Under the pieces are notes generated by a model that saw only the letters and a list, made by a program, of their open reading frames with translations, had not been told where the DNA came from and searched no databases. Position numbers and translations under genes: made by a program. DNA of 64,000 nt. Origin: Enoplolaimus lenunculus (lineage: Eukaryota > Nematoda > Enoplea > Enoplida > Thoracostomopsidae). This document shows positions 1-11,500 of the stretch, piece after piece. Numbering within the stretch: position 1 is the stretch's first letter; every line of letters starts with the position of its first letter. The stretch covers positions 1 through 64,000 of the forward strand of contig JASANG010000972.1 of NCBI GenBank assembly GCA_030248215.1, written 5' to 3'.

Positions 1-361
1 ATTGTCGGCATTCTGACGCCGTCGCCTGCATCCAGCTGGCGACAGCGCTGTCGTCGTGGCGTATGTAGTGCCACGCGGCGCCGAGTGCCTGGATTATGCA
101 CCAGGCCGCGCCCAGTGGGGTTTGGAAAGCCAACCCCACAAAGAGTAGGCTGAGGACCTGCGCGGTGCCAGGTATTGCTGCTATCCGTAGGGCGGGGCGT
201 GTGTCGTTGCGAGGGGCCGGGGGGCCAAAATACACGCTGAGAGGGTAATCGGAGACGGGGCCGTCGCCATAAACCTCGGGGCGGTGCTGGGATTGGCTTT
301 CTTCACTGTAGCCATCGTCACCCCCATTTTCAGCGTTGTAGTACGCGCGAAAATCTGCCAT
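1..361 (-). CDS. Unrecognised protein, N-terminal 120 residues, runs off the left edge
   Basis: Reading the minus strand, an ATG at 361-359 in a strong Kozak context (GCCATGG) opens a frame with no stop for 120 codons to the window edge. The first in-frame upstream stop lies in the low-complexity DNA just before it, so this ATG is the natural start. The N-terminus is polar (MADFRAYYN, then acidic and Gln/Ser-rich), followed by a Pro-rich stretch and a hydrophobic segment (about residues 73-98, LLFVGLAFQ to IIQALGAAW) that could span a membrane. Third positions are GC-rich, unlike most of the window, which argues for real coding. The family is unknown to me. It lies on the same strand as the promoter at about 10 kb, but 9.6 kb downstream of it, so a link is only a guess. 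Confidence 0.5.
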   Translation of the reverse strand, partial: MADFRAYYNAENGGDDGYSEESQSQHRPEVYGDGPVSDYPLSVYFGPPAPRNDTRPALRIAAIPGTAQVLSLLFVGLAFQTPLGAAWCIIQALGAAWHYIRHDDSAVASWMQATASECRQ

Positions 362-720
362 GGCCCTGTCGTTGTTGTTGCTGTTTTTGTCGATGTTACT
401 GTTGGTCGTGTCGGTGGTTGTAGTGGCTGACGCGATTAGCTGATGCTGTTGTAGTGATCGTTTCTGACGGTCGTTGCTGTTGTAGCTGTTACGCTATGGT
501 TGTTGATGATGCTGTTCTATTGCCGCGAGCGTTGCTGTCACGGTGACTGTTGTTGCTGCGGTTGTGGTTGTTGCGAGTGTTGTTGCTATAGTGGCCGTAG
601 TTGTCACTGCAGCTGCGATTAGTGTTGTTGTTGCCTCTGGTATCGTTTTGTGTATCAGTTGTTGCTGGCCTTGCTGCTGTTGTTGTTGAGGTTCCGGTCC
701 CTGCTGCAACTTCTAAGTCA
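362..720 (-). repeat. AAC/ACN-rich low-complexity tract
   Basis: On the minus strand this is a run of AAC, ACA and CAG triplets that reads as poly-Thr, poly-Asn or poly-Gln depending on frame. It resembles a degenerate version of the Thr-rich arrays at 45.5 and 55.4 kb. The ORFs across it are composition artefacts. Confidence 0.6.
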
Positions 721-3700
721 TGGTCACACACAAGAAATAAGAAGTACGCAAACATATGCATGGGCACATGCGATAACACAATCCCTATGGGGAGGTATCC
801 CACACGAGGTTCGGTTACGGATATTGTGACCCGAGTCCGAATACAATAACTCTATATCAAATGGGTATTACCAATGTTTCGCAACTCTGGCTATCCAAAA
901 TAAAAGCCCGAGGGTCGCTGCAGGATTAATCTAGACACTTGGTTCAGGGCCTAGGTGTGTTTCAAGCGTTATTTAAAAATAACCACGGATCCCCAATACT
1001 ATCTATGACTTTTCGTGGACCTGTGTAGTCACTTTGCTCAATTAGCCATTTCGTCTCCTTACTGTGGGTCATACATTTCGAAACAGGCCCAACTTCATGG
1101 TCGAGAGAGTTCTCGAGTAATTTTTCAGGTGTGCTGGGTAACTGGGGCGAGGTTCCGATTCTTTAAGGTTTCGGCACAACTTTCGTTTCAGGTTTAGGTA
1201 CATGATTCGCTCGATGGACAGCATTATAACGCTAATAGTTTGATGTTACTCACAATTTTCGTTCAGCTTACTAGGTCCTTTTGCTTGCGAAAGTGTGACC
1301 AGCTCAAGGGTTGTGCGACTGCAAGAGTCGCCTCCCAAAAACTGGTACTTTTCCAACTCTGAAGGGCTCCTTTGCACCGGGAGGGGTGCATGGGAATGAC
1401 CTGAGTTGGTTTGTTTGTAATCAGTTTTATGCAACCACGGCGAGCTGGATTGGATGGACCCGTCGGCCAATCTTCTTATATGAAATCGAATTATCTTCCT
1501 AACAAGCGCTGTAACTTGAGACTTTGCCCGCCACATATCAACTGTAATGCTCAACTAGAGTTCAGTTGAAAGGACTCATTAAAATTAATAGAGCGAACTC
1601 TGCTCACAAGACATACTGTTAGATAGGAAGATCATCACGGGTTTGTACCCGGCCTAGTCGAGCTTAGGCCTTTCGGCAGGGTTCGGCGTCGGAATTCTGC
1701 ATTAAGGCTCAGGCTTCATGCGTGTCGTGGGTATTTAATGTTCAGCTCCTCCTCTGGTTATAGTGTCTGGCGTAAACGGGTGCTGGATTCATGGTGTCTC
1801 TAGTGGGCCATGTAGGTTAGTAAACCATAACTGCGCATTAGGCTTCGAGCAGACTTGGTGTTTGAGTATTTTTGGACGCATTGCTCCTCGAATGGCGGGG
1901 TACACGCTTAATTGGTAAAACTTTAACGATCCCGAAGGGTTCTAGCGCCAACATGAGGATAAAGGGATAAGGGTTGTGGTGCGTGGCGTTCTCTAAATTT
2001 TGTTGAGATTCTGCATTTTTAGGCTTCCTGCCGGACCAAATGGACTGTAAAACTAATTAGTTTTACATGGTCCATAAAGTATTTCGCTCACAAGCGTCAT
2101 ACTTATGGTCGCTCCAGGTATGGGCATGTGTACTGTTGTACACTCCCTCGAACCCCAAATTTGCGAACGGGGCCAGTATGGCGGGTTCAATGGTTTAGGA
2201 AGGAATAAGGGGCGGCAGGTGTCAAAAGGGCAGAGCGGTACGTGCGAGAGATACTCGAGAAACGCAAACTCGTAACTTAGGTGCTGCCGGTCGGCTTACA
2301 GTAAGGATGGCTTTGTTCGATTCAGGACGGTTTTTTGAAAACCGCTCGGCAAAAAGACAGCCCATGGCTTACAGGTCATGCTAGACAGGATTGCTGCTGG
2401 TGCTGACAGGATACAGTTTAGTTGGCACTTAAATGAGGTCCGAACTGATTGCCTCACAAGCGTTGTACCCATAATCAGCCCATAAGAGGTTGTATGGGGA
2501 GATTGCGGCATTCATGAAATTTTAAGGCTCCCAAGTATAACGGGAGTTATTGTCACGGAAGCCGATGTCGTCCCCTGGGCATGGGTTCCTGATGGCCAGG
2601 GTGTCGGTGTAGGTGTATAATCTTCCTATAGTTATACCTAGGGTGCTTGCAGGGTGTGCTAGTGGGATGCCGTTCCCCACAAAGGTCGAAAACCAAGCCT
2701 AATGGGGTTTACCATAGCATTCTGACTAAGTTCGTTATGCGACATGCTTGGGTTGACACACCATGGTGGGTTGAGCGTCGAGTCGGGGGTCTATTTTCCA
2801 GCATATATTCCAATTTACAGGTGGTGAGTGGGTTCCTATGTAGGATCAGGGTCATTCAAGCTTCGTTTGGGGTCCCGTCCGAGGGTTAGTCGGCCTGACA
2901 AATAGGTGTTTGCAACAGGGTAAGATTATCGCAGGGCCTTTAATTCTGGAGACTACCCTTCTCCTGACGGTTTCAGACACCATTAGCATCCGATTGGGTT
3001 GAATTGTTATGTGTTAGGTGGGCATATGGCCACAGACTGGAGCGGCCGCAGGGACCGCCTTGCAAAAATGTCAATTCAACTATACGGGTATCGAGATCTT
3101 GTCGCACGGTAGTGGACTCACCTCTTCATTTGACGATCGCTTTCTGGTGGTCTTTTCGGGCTGATCATAGAGGTGCCGGCTCTTTAGGTTAGGGTAAATT
3201 ATCTGCCACACCAGCGCTACACTTAAAGAAAACCTAGCGTGAACCCTGGGTAAAACCAAAATACGTGTGCATGCACATAGGCGTGAAAATTTTTCGGAAA
3301 AGCCGAGTTTGTCTAAGTCAAACGTTGTCACTGTAGACACGAAGCCCTAAGAGCCCCCGGTGTCTACACCACTGCCCTTCCTTGCGTGCATAGGGTACCT
3401 AGGACGTGAAATAACATGCCAGGTTACCGTTTCTTACGACGACCGGGGCCGAGTTTGACCAGATTCCGTATCGGCGATAACACCGACTCCTATGGTGCTC
3501 ACGAGTTATGCTTTACCCCTCGAGTGTTCAGTACGTCCGAATGAGCACGCATCGGTATTAGGGTATACAACCTTGGGGGCGGGGGTGCCGCACGGCGGGA
3601 GACAGGTCATTAGGTCTATAACAGACGGAGCCTATCCAGTTCAATTGCTTGGGTGGGCTACGCACGGGATTGTATCGGTCCGGGACCGATTAGGGTACGT

Positions 3701-6700
3701 GGTGTTGGTCGGGTGGGTATTAGGCTTATAGCCTTCCGCCAAGGATAAAAGGGCCGAATCGGTGGCCGCTTGTCAAAAAGAAATCCAACTAGAATCTCGC
3801 CAAAGTTGCGTCACGATATAGAGTGAGGCAACAAACCTATAAGGGGGGGAGCCAGATTATCTGGCACACAAGTGTTATACGTACCGGGTTTGTTGTTACA
3901 ACGAACCACGGTACCAAGAGAAATGCAGCAGCAAGAAGAAAAGAAAAATTTTAAGTCAAAAAGGGGCCAGGTGCGATCAGAGGGGCATATAGCGTCAAGG
4001 ATCAAGGGATTGGCACAAAGCCGTGCTCTTGAGGTCATAGGGCGATAAGGTTCCGAGTATACAATGGACCTAGTGCACTAGCCAGGCCGGTAGAGTGATA
4101 TATCCGGTGAGATAGGGAGCGGAATCTGGCGGGACGTGGAATAATGTCCCCGTCAAATCCACGAGGCTGCGCGAATTGGATTTTTATATTCAGGCGGGTC
4201 GCGCAATTACGACGGGAGCTCGACTAAAAGTTAGCGTTGAGGTAAGCCATGCCTCTCCGCACTCTATACTGGGTATATCACAGGTACAGGAATAGGTTTC
4301 TACGGCTCATGAATTCCGACAAGCCGACAAATCATACGTTGCAAATAGAGTTCATATTCAAATTCATATCCTACAAGGGTTCCGAGTCCAGATATCCAGT
4401 AGTACAAACGGTCTAAGCGATTCCCGAGATAATCAAGTCCAATTAGATGTCCAGAAAATTCATTCCATGAGCCTAATTCATTAGAAGCATACGTCAATTC
4501 AAAACTTGTTTTCGGTAGTATTGGTCGCCGGATGACACTGTTTTGATTTGAGCCTGGTGTGAGGTTCGGGTCACGCGGCTAGATTCAGGTCCTCGAAGAC
4601 TATCCGAATCGTAAGGATAGGGAAAAGACATTTAGTTAACTCACTTGGATAGTTCTCTATAGTACTATGCTCTGGTTCTGTGCCGACGTCTTATGATCCT
4701 AAATAATTTTGGTTTTTAGTCGGACACCTACCCTCAACTCTTTTGGTTGGGGCCTGTGATTTGGGTTCAACACCCCTGGGGAATTCAAGGAACATTTTAT
4801 GTCAATTCATTCATCATAAAAATTACAGTTCCCCATGGGAACACGGAGCTGCCCACCCCTACCGACTGAGGGTGCGTTATTTCGTGACCCAATGGACCAA
4901 CTGGGCTGACCCGTACTAACTCGGCACGTTTCCTACGTCCGGCTTTCCCCGGTACAGCTGATTCAAACATCACAATAACAAAACAAATATTACGGTTCTA
5001 CCGGTGTCAAACGGTCCGAGTGGTTGCTAAGAATTTCGAATTGGTAATTGAAACCCTCAGAGCGCACAACCACCGAACGCGTTGAGCTTGGCCTTCAGGA
5101 AAATTTTTCTACGGTCACTTTCGGGTTGACAGGACTATTTTGCCTTGAAAATAATTTGTACGGCTTATCATGCGGGTAGCTACCCTTAGCTCGAGCCCAG
5201 GGTTTGCCAGTAGGATTGGGACTGTTTACATGTGGGTAATTCCAGTACCACCCTAGAACTATAGTTCCCGCAGCAACAGTATCCCCATCCAATTTACGGA
5301 AGGATAATATCAAAAGATAATTTTGGTCGTCCTGCCCCTCCTCGGTTGTGCCGTCAAAATACTAATAAGCAAATAACTAGGTTCATTCAAGCAGTCAATT
5401 CTTCCAAACGAGAAAATTTTATCCTAAACCACACCGCTACTGAAAAACTACGCACAGAAATTTATGGGTTGGTGTGGCCTCAGAATCCTGCCTCCCGCAC
5501 GATAGATTCCCCTAACTTCTCGAAACGGGACTGGCGAGAATTTCTGATAGGGGCCGAATTACCTGTGTGGTGACCCGTGGTTGCTCCTTTCCCGTGGTCA
5601 CATCCTTTCACCCAGTTAATTGGGGTTATTTGGAAGAGAACGTCGAGTTTTAGTCGTTCAGGGGCCGGCAACATCGTTCCCGAGATAAAGGTTAAGTCTC
5701 CAACCGGTGGTAAGTTGGCTCTTCGAAGCTCGACGCCCTCTTGTGATTTTTCTAACGCTTCGACACGGTTCCTCCCTCAAAACATAGTCCCCGGTCAGCG
5801 GGTTGCGCACCCCACCCACAGGGCACAATTATTTCGGGAAGGTTCCGAATCCCCACGTGAGTTCAGTTTGTTCGCACTTGCACAATCGGTTCCAGGATCG
5901 CGAGCTCAAGTATCACAGCGTGTTCTTGCATTAACCGCATTCATGAGTGGCAACTTAGTTTAGTCGGGGGGGGGGGCGTCAATGGCTAGAATAAATTAAG
6001 GCACCGACTAGTGGGGTGTTAATAGGAGGTTCATAGTCGGGACTGGTTATAAACATTAGTTTCACTTTTCTCAATGGACGGTCAATCGGTTGACCGTTCA
6101 TGCGTTTCACTAGCGCTGACATCTCTTGGGTTTATCGGGTTAGCGTTGTAGCAGGATGGGGCATTGTCCGTAAGACACTCCATACGTGAGAATTATAGTT
6201 GTCCACACGAGCCATTCAAGCCCTGTGTCGACTGGCTGGACCCAGCGCATTGAGCGCTTTAGTTCAATTTATCGCAGGGACTTTTTACAGGGGGCTTAGT
6301 TGTCCGGCATGGGCGCGCTGCTCGTGGGATGCTGGTGTATTGCAACTCAGGGTTCGCCCCTTTATACTGCCAGAATTTCCCTCCCATTAGGTTGACCGGC
6401 CTTAGAGAGGTACGTTCCCTCGAAAACCCGTTGGGATTGGTCAGACCCCGCCTGATCCCGAGGTGGCGTTGAAAATGGCGAGTTAAAATTTCATTCCGTA
6501 GGGAACCAGCATTCCAAACGGTGCAGCGTTTGCATGCTCCCCATACTAGAGCGCGCATACGCCACACAATCACTTTACCCCTCTGGTTGAACAGCCCATG
6601 TGGACATCAAATTTCCGGGTACATTATAAGCTACAAGGTGCTCTATTCGAAGGGGGTCACACTCGTTTGGTTTTCATGGATTTGGGGTGATTTGCGTGAG

Positions 6701-7960
6701 AGTCGGCATCGGTTTCATGTACTTACACGCCGATGTCCGACAGGCAGCTCAACCACAGTTGTAGGTAACTTATTACGTACATAATATTTAGGTGGGATAT
6801 GGGACATAGCTGCCAAGAAAATTATTCCGAGCCGCCATATCCATTGTCCCCTTGGACCAGCCAGGTCATACTTCACACAATGGAGTAAGCAATTCAATCA
6901 CATATTAGGATGGGCGTCACATCCGTTCATCAGGCTGTGTCAGGTGCTCCAAACCGCCCTGTCTTTAATTAGTCAGTCAAACAGCTTAAGGTTAGCAGGC
7001 CTAATTCTTGTTTTGGGTTATAGCAGCCCTGAAAATTCTGGTACAGAGAGTATGAGGTGACTAAAATTCGGTGTGGGAGCGTTGAGCCCTGCACTTTCAT
7101 CTAATAATTTAGCACGGACAGTCAATTCGGAGCATCCAACACAACACGGGAGATTCGGAAGACGTGAGTAATCCTTTACCACTGAGAACGGATCTATTTT
7201 CAGTATTCAAGATGTCTACTCTCGAAAGAATTTCCAAACCCTTTAATTTTATACACACGTCTCCCGTATATCCATTAAGGCAAGGCAGCACCAGGTGCTG
7301 AAAGGGGGAAGTTCTGGAACATGGAAGTTTCTGCGATTGAGGTTTTGGTTGGAAATTGAAAGAGAGTTATTCTACCGGAGTTGTTACTTTTATCGCTGGG
7401 CCTAAGGTGTGGTTTTAGCATGTTGTCGATACACCCAATCGAAGGGTGCACGCTGTTTAATATGTAGTCTTAATCTCAACAGGGTTTGTGTGATAGCCGA
7501 GGAACCGCACTCGACCGCAACTGTTCCCCGGGTTATGTAAGTGTTCTTGTGCGCCCCTTCCGTCGAAGGTTGGGTTCCTAGATAGTATGAGTAAGTGTTT
7601 TCTCAAGAAAATTTCCCGGCACTAGCGAATATGAGCCGGTCTGGGATGGGACGAGCGCCATACGTAATTAGATTATTAAGTGTTGGGAGTTGGTTGAGCT
7701 ATGAACCATGTACTCAATTCGAGTAAATGGCGTCCTGCTGAAGAATTTTGGACCAGGGTTTTTGGCGTGCCCAGAATGAAACAACGTTTTTTAAGGCGGG
7801 CGCTCAACAAGCTCCCAACAGAACCACAATACGTACATATCACATGTTAACAGGGTCAAGGAACAAATACGTAACCGCGAGCAGGGTTCTTCGATTTTAT
7901 TTAATTATGATGAACAACCCTGCACCGCGCGATTGAACATATACAAGTAAGTTTAGATTT
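721..7960. other. Long gene-free stretch, less AT-rich
   Basis: About 7.2 kb of unique-looking DNA with balanced base composition. No frame shows a domain, a codon bias or a convincing exon, and all ORFs are short. The related frames at 5,346-5,963 read about 200 codons apart from one stop but show nothing recognisable. The phrase CACAAGCGTT/CACAAGTGTTATAC recurs loosely near 1,500, 2,090, 2,457 and 3,867, perhaps from a very decayed repeat. It is probably the body of the large repeat whose inverted partner lies at 49-54 kb. Confidence 0.4.
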
Positions 7961-7969
7961 AAATTCGTT

Positions 7970-8210
7970 ATGGGCTGCATAAAATTTGACTAAAGGGAAG
8001 CAGCCTGTCATGCGTGACTAAAACAATCATACTACATAACCTAAAGTTTGGTGAGCGAAAGCCATAGCTGCTCGAATTTTGCCTAAACCTGAAGCAGCTA
8101 GTCCTTAAATTGTAAAATTCATTTCCTTAAACAATTAGTACATAAAGTGGGTGAGCGAAAATTCGACCTCTCGGAGTTTTGCCTAGATGTATGCGAGAGG
8201 TCCCCAAAAT
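7970..8210. repeat. Three tandem ~97-bp units, each with a hairpin whose stem sequence differs
   Basis: Three units about 95-100 bp apart each carry a perfect or near-perfect stem: GGCTGC/GCAGCC (about 7,974-8,007), TAGCTGCT/AGCAGCTA (about 8,067-8,104) and GACCTCTC/GAGAGGTC (about 8,169-8,206). The loops are similar (AATTTTGCCTAAA-like), and GTGAGCGAAA precedes the second and third stems at 100-bp spacing. Stems differ in sequence between copies yet stay complementary, which suggests selection on structure. I checked for hammerhead core motifs and did not find them. Confidence 0.6.
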
Positions 8211-8414
8211 TCAAGCATCACAGTTTGATTTCGATTAGATAAACCAAAACTCTGAAGGAATAGCGGCAATCACACAATTAAATTTTAGGGGATATAATAA
8301 ATTAGATGACAGTAACGTGTCAGAAGACCAGCCAAATTGATAGTTACCCGCAAGGGATTATTGTAATTAGTGTTTATGTATGGACCAAATTCAGCTCACG
8401 GCGTGGCCCCCAAG

Positions 8415-8590
8415 TGTTACGGCTGCGACCAACGGGTACCTCTGCGGACGAATCCGAGTGGTATCCCTCACGGGTGTTCATGGCCGTGGGTCTGCCTAGT
8501 AAGCCAACGTGTCCAGCGGATGATGGTCCCCCAGGCGTGACGTCGGGTTTTGAGAGTCACAAAATTCCAACGTCGTCGTACGCCTAAGCT
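8415..8590. repeat. Most conserved block of the inverted repeat
   Basis: This stretch and the reverse complement of 53,930-54,145 are far more alike than their surroundings, for example GCGACCAACGGGTACCTCTG and the GTGGGTCT(A/G)CCTAGTA segment. Both read LRLRPTGTSA(D/G)ESEWY in one frame, but the frames end soon after, so the conservation could lie in DNA or RNA rather than protein. Confidence 0.55.
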
Positions 8591-9919
8591 CTCATGAACA
8601 CTCGCGTGCGTGGATAAGTCGCACCCCCAACACATAGTTATAATTCGGAAGGGTGTGGTTGCCGCTGATTTTCATGATTAGGAGTAATGATTTCTGCGCC
8701 TAAATCCTGGTGAGCACTTGGTCACCTGACAAGGTTCGTTGATTTCACCTAAACACCTATTGCAATTTTGTAGAATTTGGATGTCTAGGATATTAGTCTA
8801 TTGTAATAGAGGGCGAGTCGACCCGCGCCTCTGGGTTTTTTGCTCCAAAATGAATAGTCTGGTTCGCACCAGTACTGTTTTATCTCTTGAAATTTCCGCC
8901 ATGGCTCTCGGCCAGGAATTTTCTTGACTGCTCCGGGTTCAACAAGGAACACAACCTAAAGTTTTGGTTTATTGAATCTGCACATTTTATTTCATGTAAT
9001 TACCTCTATGCAACGAAACTGGGACTAATCAGTTTCCTGCTCGACTGCCTATAATTATTTTGCACGCAGAACGCTGGTTACGATAAAATTAGCTGAAAGT
9101 TAATTGAAATTACTGACTGAAAGTGAAATTGCGTTTTGATCTCTTATACACCTCTAGGTCCCTGCACGCTGGGATGATCTTACCATGACCTAATGTAGAC
9201 TGGTTGTTATGGAATAGTTGCGTATTGTTCCCCCTGGGTATGCTCATGTCAATGATTTCCCTGTGTCAAACTGCTTAGAGCATTATCTGTTAAAGCAGCA
9301 AAGGCAGGGCGATGCATAACTCGCGAGGTAGAGCTGCTGCGTGGAGGACACACTGTTGAATCAGCACACCCATGGTTTCTAGATACATATCCGAGAAGAC
9401 ACGCGTGCGTAACACATGGGATGTAGGTGGGCCAAGGTTTTATTTAGTCAGCCACAAAGTTGAGGGCGAATTCGCAAATAGGGGTGACAAACCGCGCCTG
9501 TTTCTTTTGATTACGTAACCTGTACGCTCCTAAGCCTAGGTCTCTCACGGCTGCATATTCAGCAGTTTGATAGTCAACGACGGTGGTATGCCTTACAGCT
9601 GAGTTTCTAGGGCCTTACTAGAATCGTCTGAATTCACGGGGCATACGAAAGTTTTGTACTCGACAGGCAGGGCCTTAGCTCTTTTGTTTGGCAATTCCCT
9701 AATGCTTAGCATCGGGCTGACTTGGCCTCCCTGCTGCCGTTGACACTCAACACTCTGAGTAGTACTAAATAGATTTTTGTCCTGGCCAGTGACTATTCAC
9801 TAAAATTCAGGCCTCAAATTTTTACTCTGATCACCCGCCTAATGCGTCTCACATGATACGTACCCCTTCGCGAGATTGGCCGGAAAGTTTGCACCTGCGT
9901 TGTCGCCAACGCCAGGCAA

Positions 9920-9964
9920 AGTTTTCGAGTGCACCGTGTCGCCATACAGTGCACCGAAAACTCG
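9920..9964 (-). promoter_or_regulatory. Conserved leader hairpin, left copy
   Basis: About 60 nt downstream of the predicted start, the arms AGTTTTCGAGTGCAC and GTGCACCGAAAACT can pair. The inner part (GCACTGTAT - GGCG - ACACGGTGC on the minus strand) extends the stem. The right copy at 52,436-52,485 keeps the fold with changed bases. Confidence 0.5.
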
Positions 9965-10020
9965 GTTTGCTGTGTCGCGGCTCGCGCTTCGCGACTGAAA
10001 ACCGAAGAAAATCAAAACTG

Positions 10021-10350
10021 AACTGAAATTTGCAGCCGTGCACTGCGTTTATATACCTTTTTCTCTCAGCTCTCAGCCAATGAAATTCTAAACGAGGCAG
10101 GCGCGGTTCGAGCGATGCGATTGGCTGAAAATACTACGGCTGCAAGGAACCAATGAATTTTCACACAGGGCAGACGCAGCGAAGCCACGTGATTGGCTGA
10201 CAAAACTGAGGTTGCGGGAGCCAATGAGAGGACATAAACAACTTTGTTAGGCGGCCTCTGATTGGCTGTACGGGTTTACACGCAATCTTAACACTCCTAA
10301 CCGAGGGGTGGGTCGATAAAATTAGATTTAAGCGGTGTGGCCGAGGAGCA
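10021..10350 (-). promoter_or_regulatory. RNA polymerase II core promoter with alternating CCAAT boxes, left copy
   Basis: On the minus strand TATATAAA (10,055-10,048) sits 31 nt upstream of the A of a TCAGTT initiator (A at 10,024), the textbook spacing. Upstream, CCAAT and ATTGG motifs alternate at about 10,078, 10,121, 10,151, 10,191, 10,221 and 10,260, roughly every 30-40 bp, as in NF-Y driven promoters. The right copy at 52,190-52,382 keeps TATA, initiator and spacing. Transcription would run leftward. The transcript is unknown and no ORF follows closely. Confidence 0.6.
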
Positions 10351-11029
10351 GGTAGCAACCTCTAACCTGGTGGGCCGGGCCGACTGGATTGGACAACTCC
10401 CTCAGAGTACTGGTACGCGCGCGGGGTTTTTCACTTAGGTTGTCCATTCCCGCGTACAGGGCCTATCTCACTGTCAATGGTTAGAGCACCAAGTTACAGT
10501 ACAAAACAGAGTATAAAAATTAAAGGTACGACAAAAATAGAAAACACAAAAACCAAACGAGATGTGCCAAAATCCAGAAAAAACTAGAGAGCAAAATCAA
10601 TGTCATAAGCGGCTAGGTTGTTCGGGCAACTGAAATTCACTACTGCTACCCTAGCGGTTAGCGTGGGCCTACAGCCCTAGAATTTCTTTTGCCAAACCAG
10701 CTAATGTACGTAGGCTATACTAAAGCGTCACAAGTTCAAAATTCACTAGGCTTTCCTACCCAACCTGGCCAACAAAACGATAATATAAACACAAAAGCAC
10801 AAAAGATAAGGCAGACGGGTACAAGGCGTGCACATTTAAACGTTACAAATCCGTACACTCATAATTCCTGGTAAAGTGTTGAGACAATCCTAAGAAAAAT
10901 TTCTGTGCTATTCCCGAAATGCTTGCACTATGACTTCAGCCGAACTCAAGGAACACACACTCTAGACACTCTTGATCGACTCAGAGAGTCCGCCAAGATT
11001 ACGGGCCTTGGGCTAGCCATAACTTTTCA

Positions 11030-11500
11030 AGTATCGGTTTCCGAACAGCGGTCAGGGTGGTTTTATTGCTCGTTGCGATGCGCCGGACCCGATAGGACCA
11101 GTCCCAACCCTAGATTCCGGAAAACGTGATTTTGCATTTTTGGACCGGGGATCCGTTAAGTGTTACACGTAAAATTTCGAAAACTTCAAGTGCCAATAAC
11201 TTCTTAACGATGCGTCCCAGACCCCGAGTCAGGGTATTTTTCTTGTTCAGCGTGAAAAGCTGCGTCGATTGATACCAATCTGGATACTCAATTCCAAAAT
11301 TTGCATTTTTGCATTTTTCGACCTCGGATCCGTAAATTTTTACACGCTAAATTTCGGAAACTTTGGATGCCTCTAACTCTTGAACGAATAACTTCCGACC
11401 CCCAGTCAGGGTATTTTTCTTACTCAGCTCGGCGAGCTCTATCGATTGATATGGGTTTCAACGGCAGATTCCGAAAATCGTATTTTTGCATTGACCCGGA
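11030..11500. repeat. Tandem units of about 178 bp, about 3 copies
   Basis: The phrase GTCAGGGTATTTTTCTT followed by GAGCTGCGTCGATTGATA recurs with starts near 11,050, 11,230 and 11,405. The same unit appears inverted at about 50,900-50,980 and 51,130-51,190. Confidence 0.55.

Larger units (their letters stand above)
8380..11500 (-). repeat. Left copy of a large non-coding repeat, inverted relative to 50,880-54,150
   Basis: Several blocks align in the same order with the reverse complement of 50,880-54,150: 8,415-8,590 with 53,930-54,145; 9,540-9,910 with 52,600-52,930; 9,920-10,260 with 52,190-52,485; and 11,030-11,500 with 50,880-51,190. Identity looks like two thirds to three quarters by eye, higher in 8,415-8,590. 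No protein-coding frame is shared, apart from a short similar peptide in the most conserved block. The strand given is the direction of the contained promoter. Confidence 0.7.

Noticed and set aside
5346-5963. Two consecutive frames in phase, 75 and 128 codons
   Set aside because: Starts are not convincing, there is a stop between them, and no domain or codon pattern is seen. This length is possible by chance in less AT-rich DNA.
7970-8210. Hammerhead or other self-cleaving ribozyme
   Set aside because: The conserved CUGANGA and GAAA core arrangement is missing in all three hairpin units.
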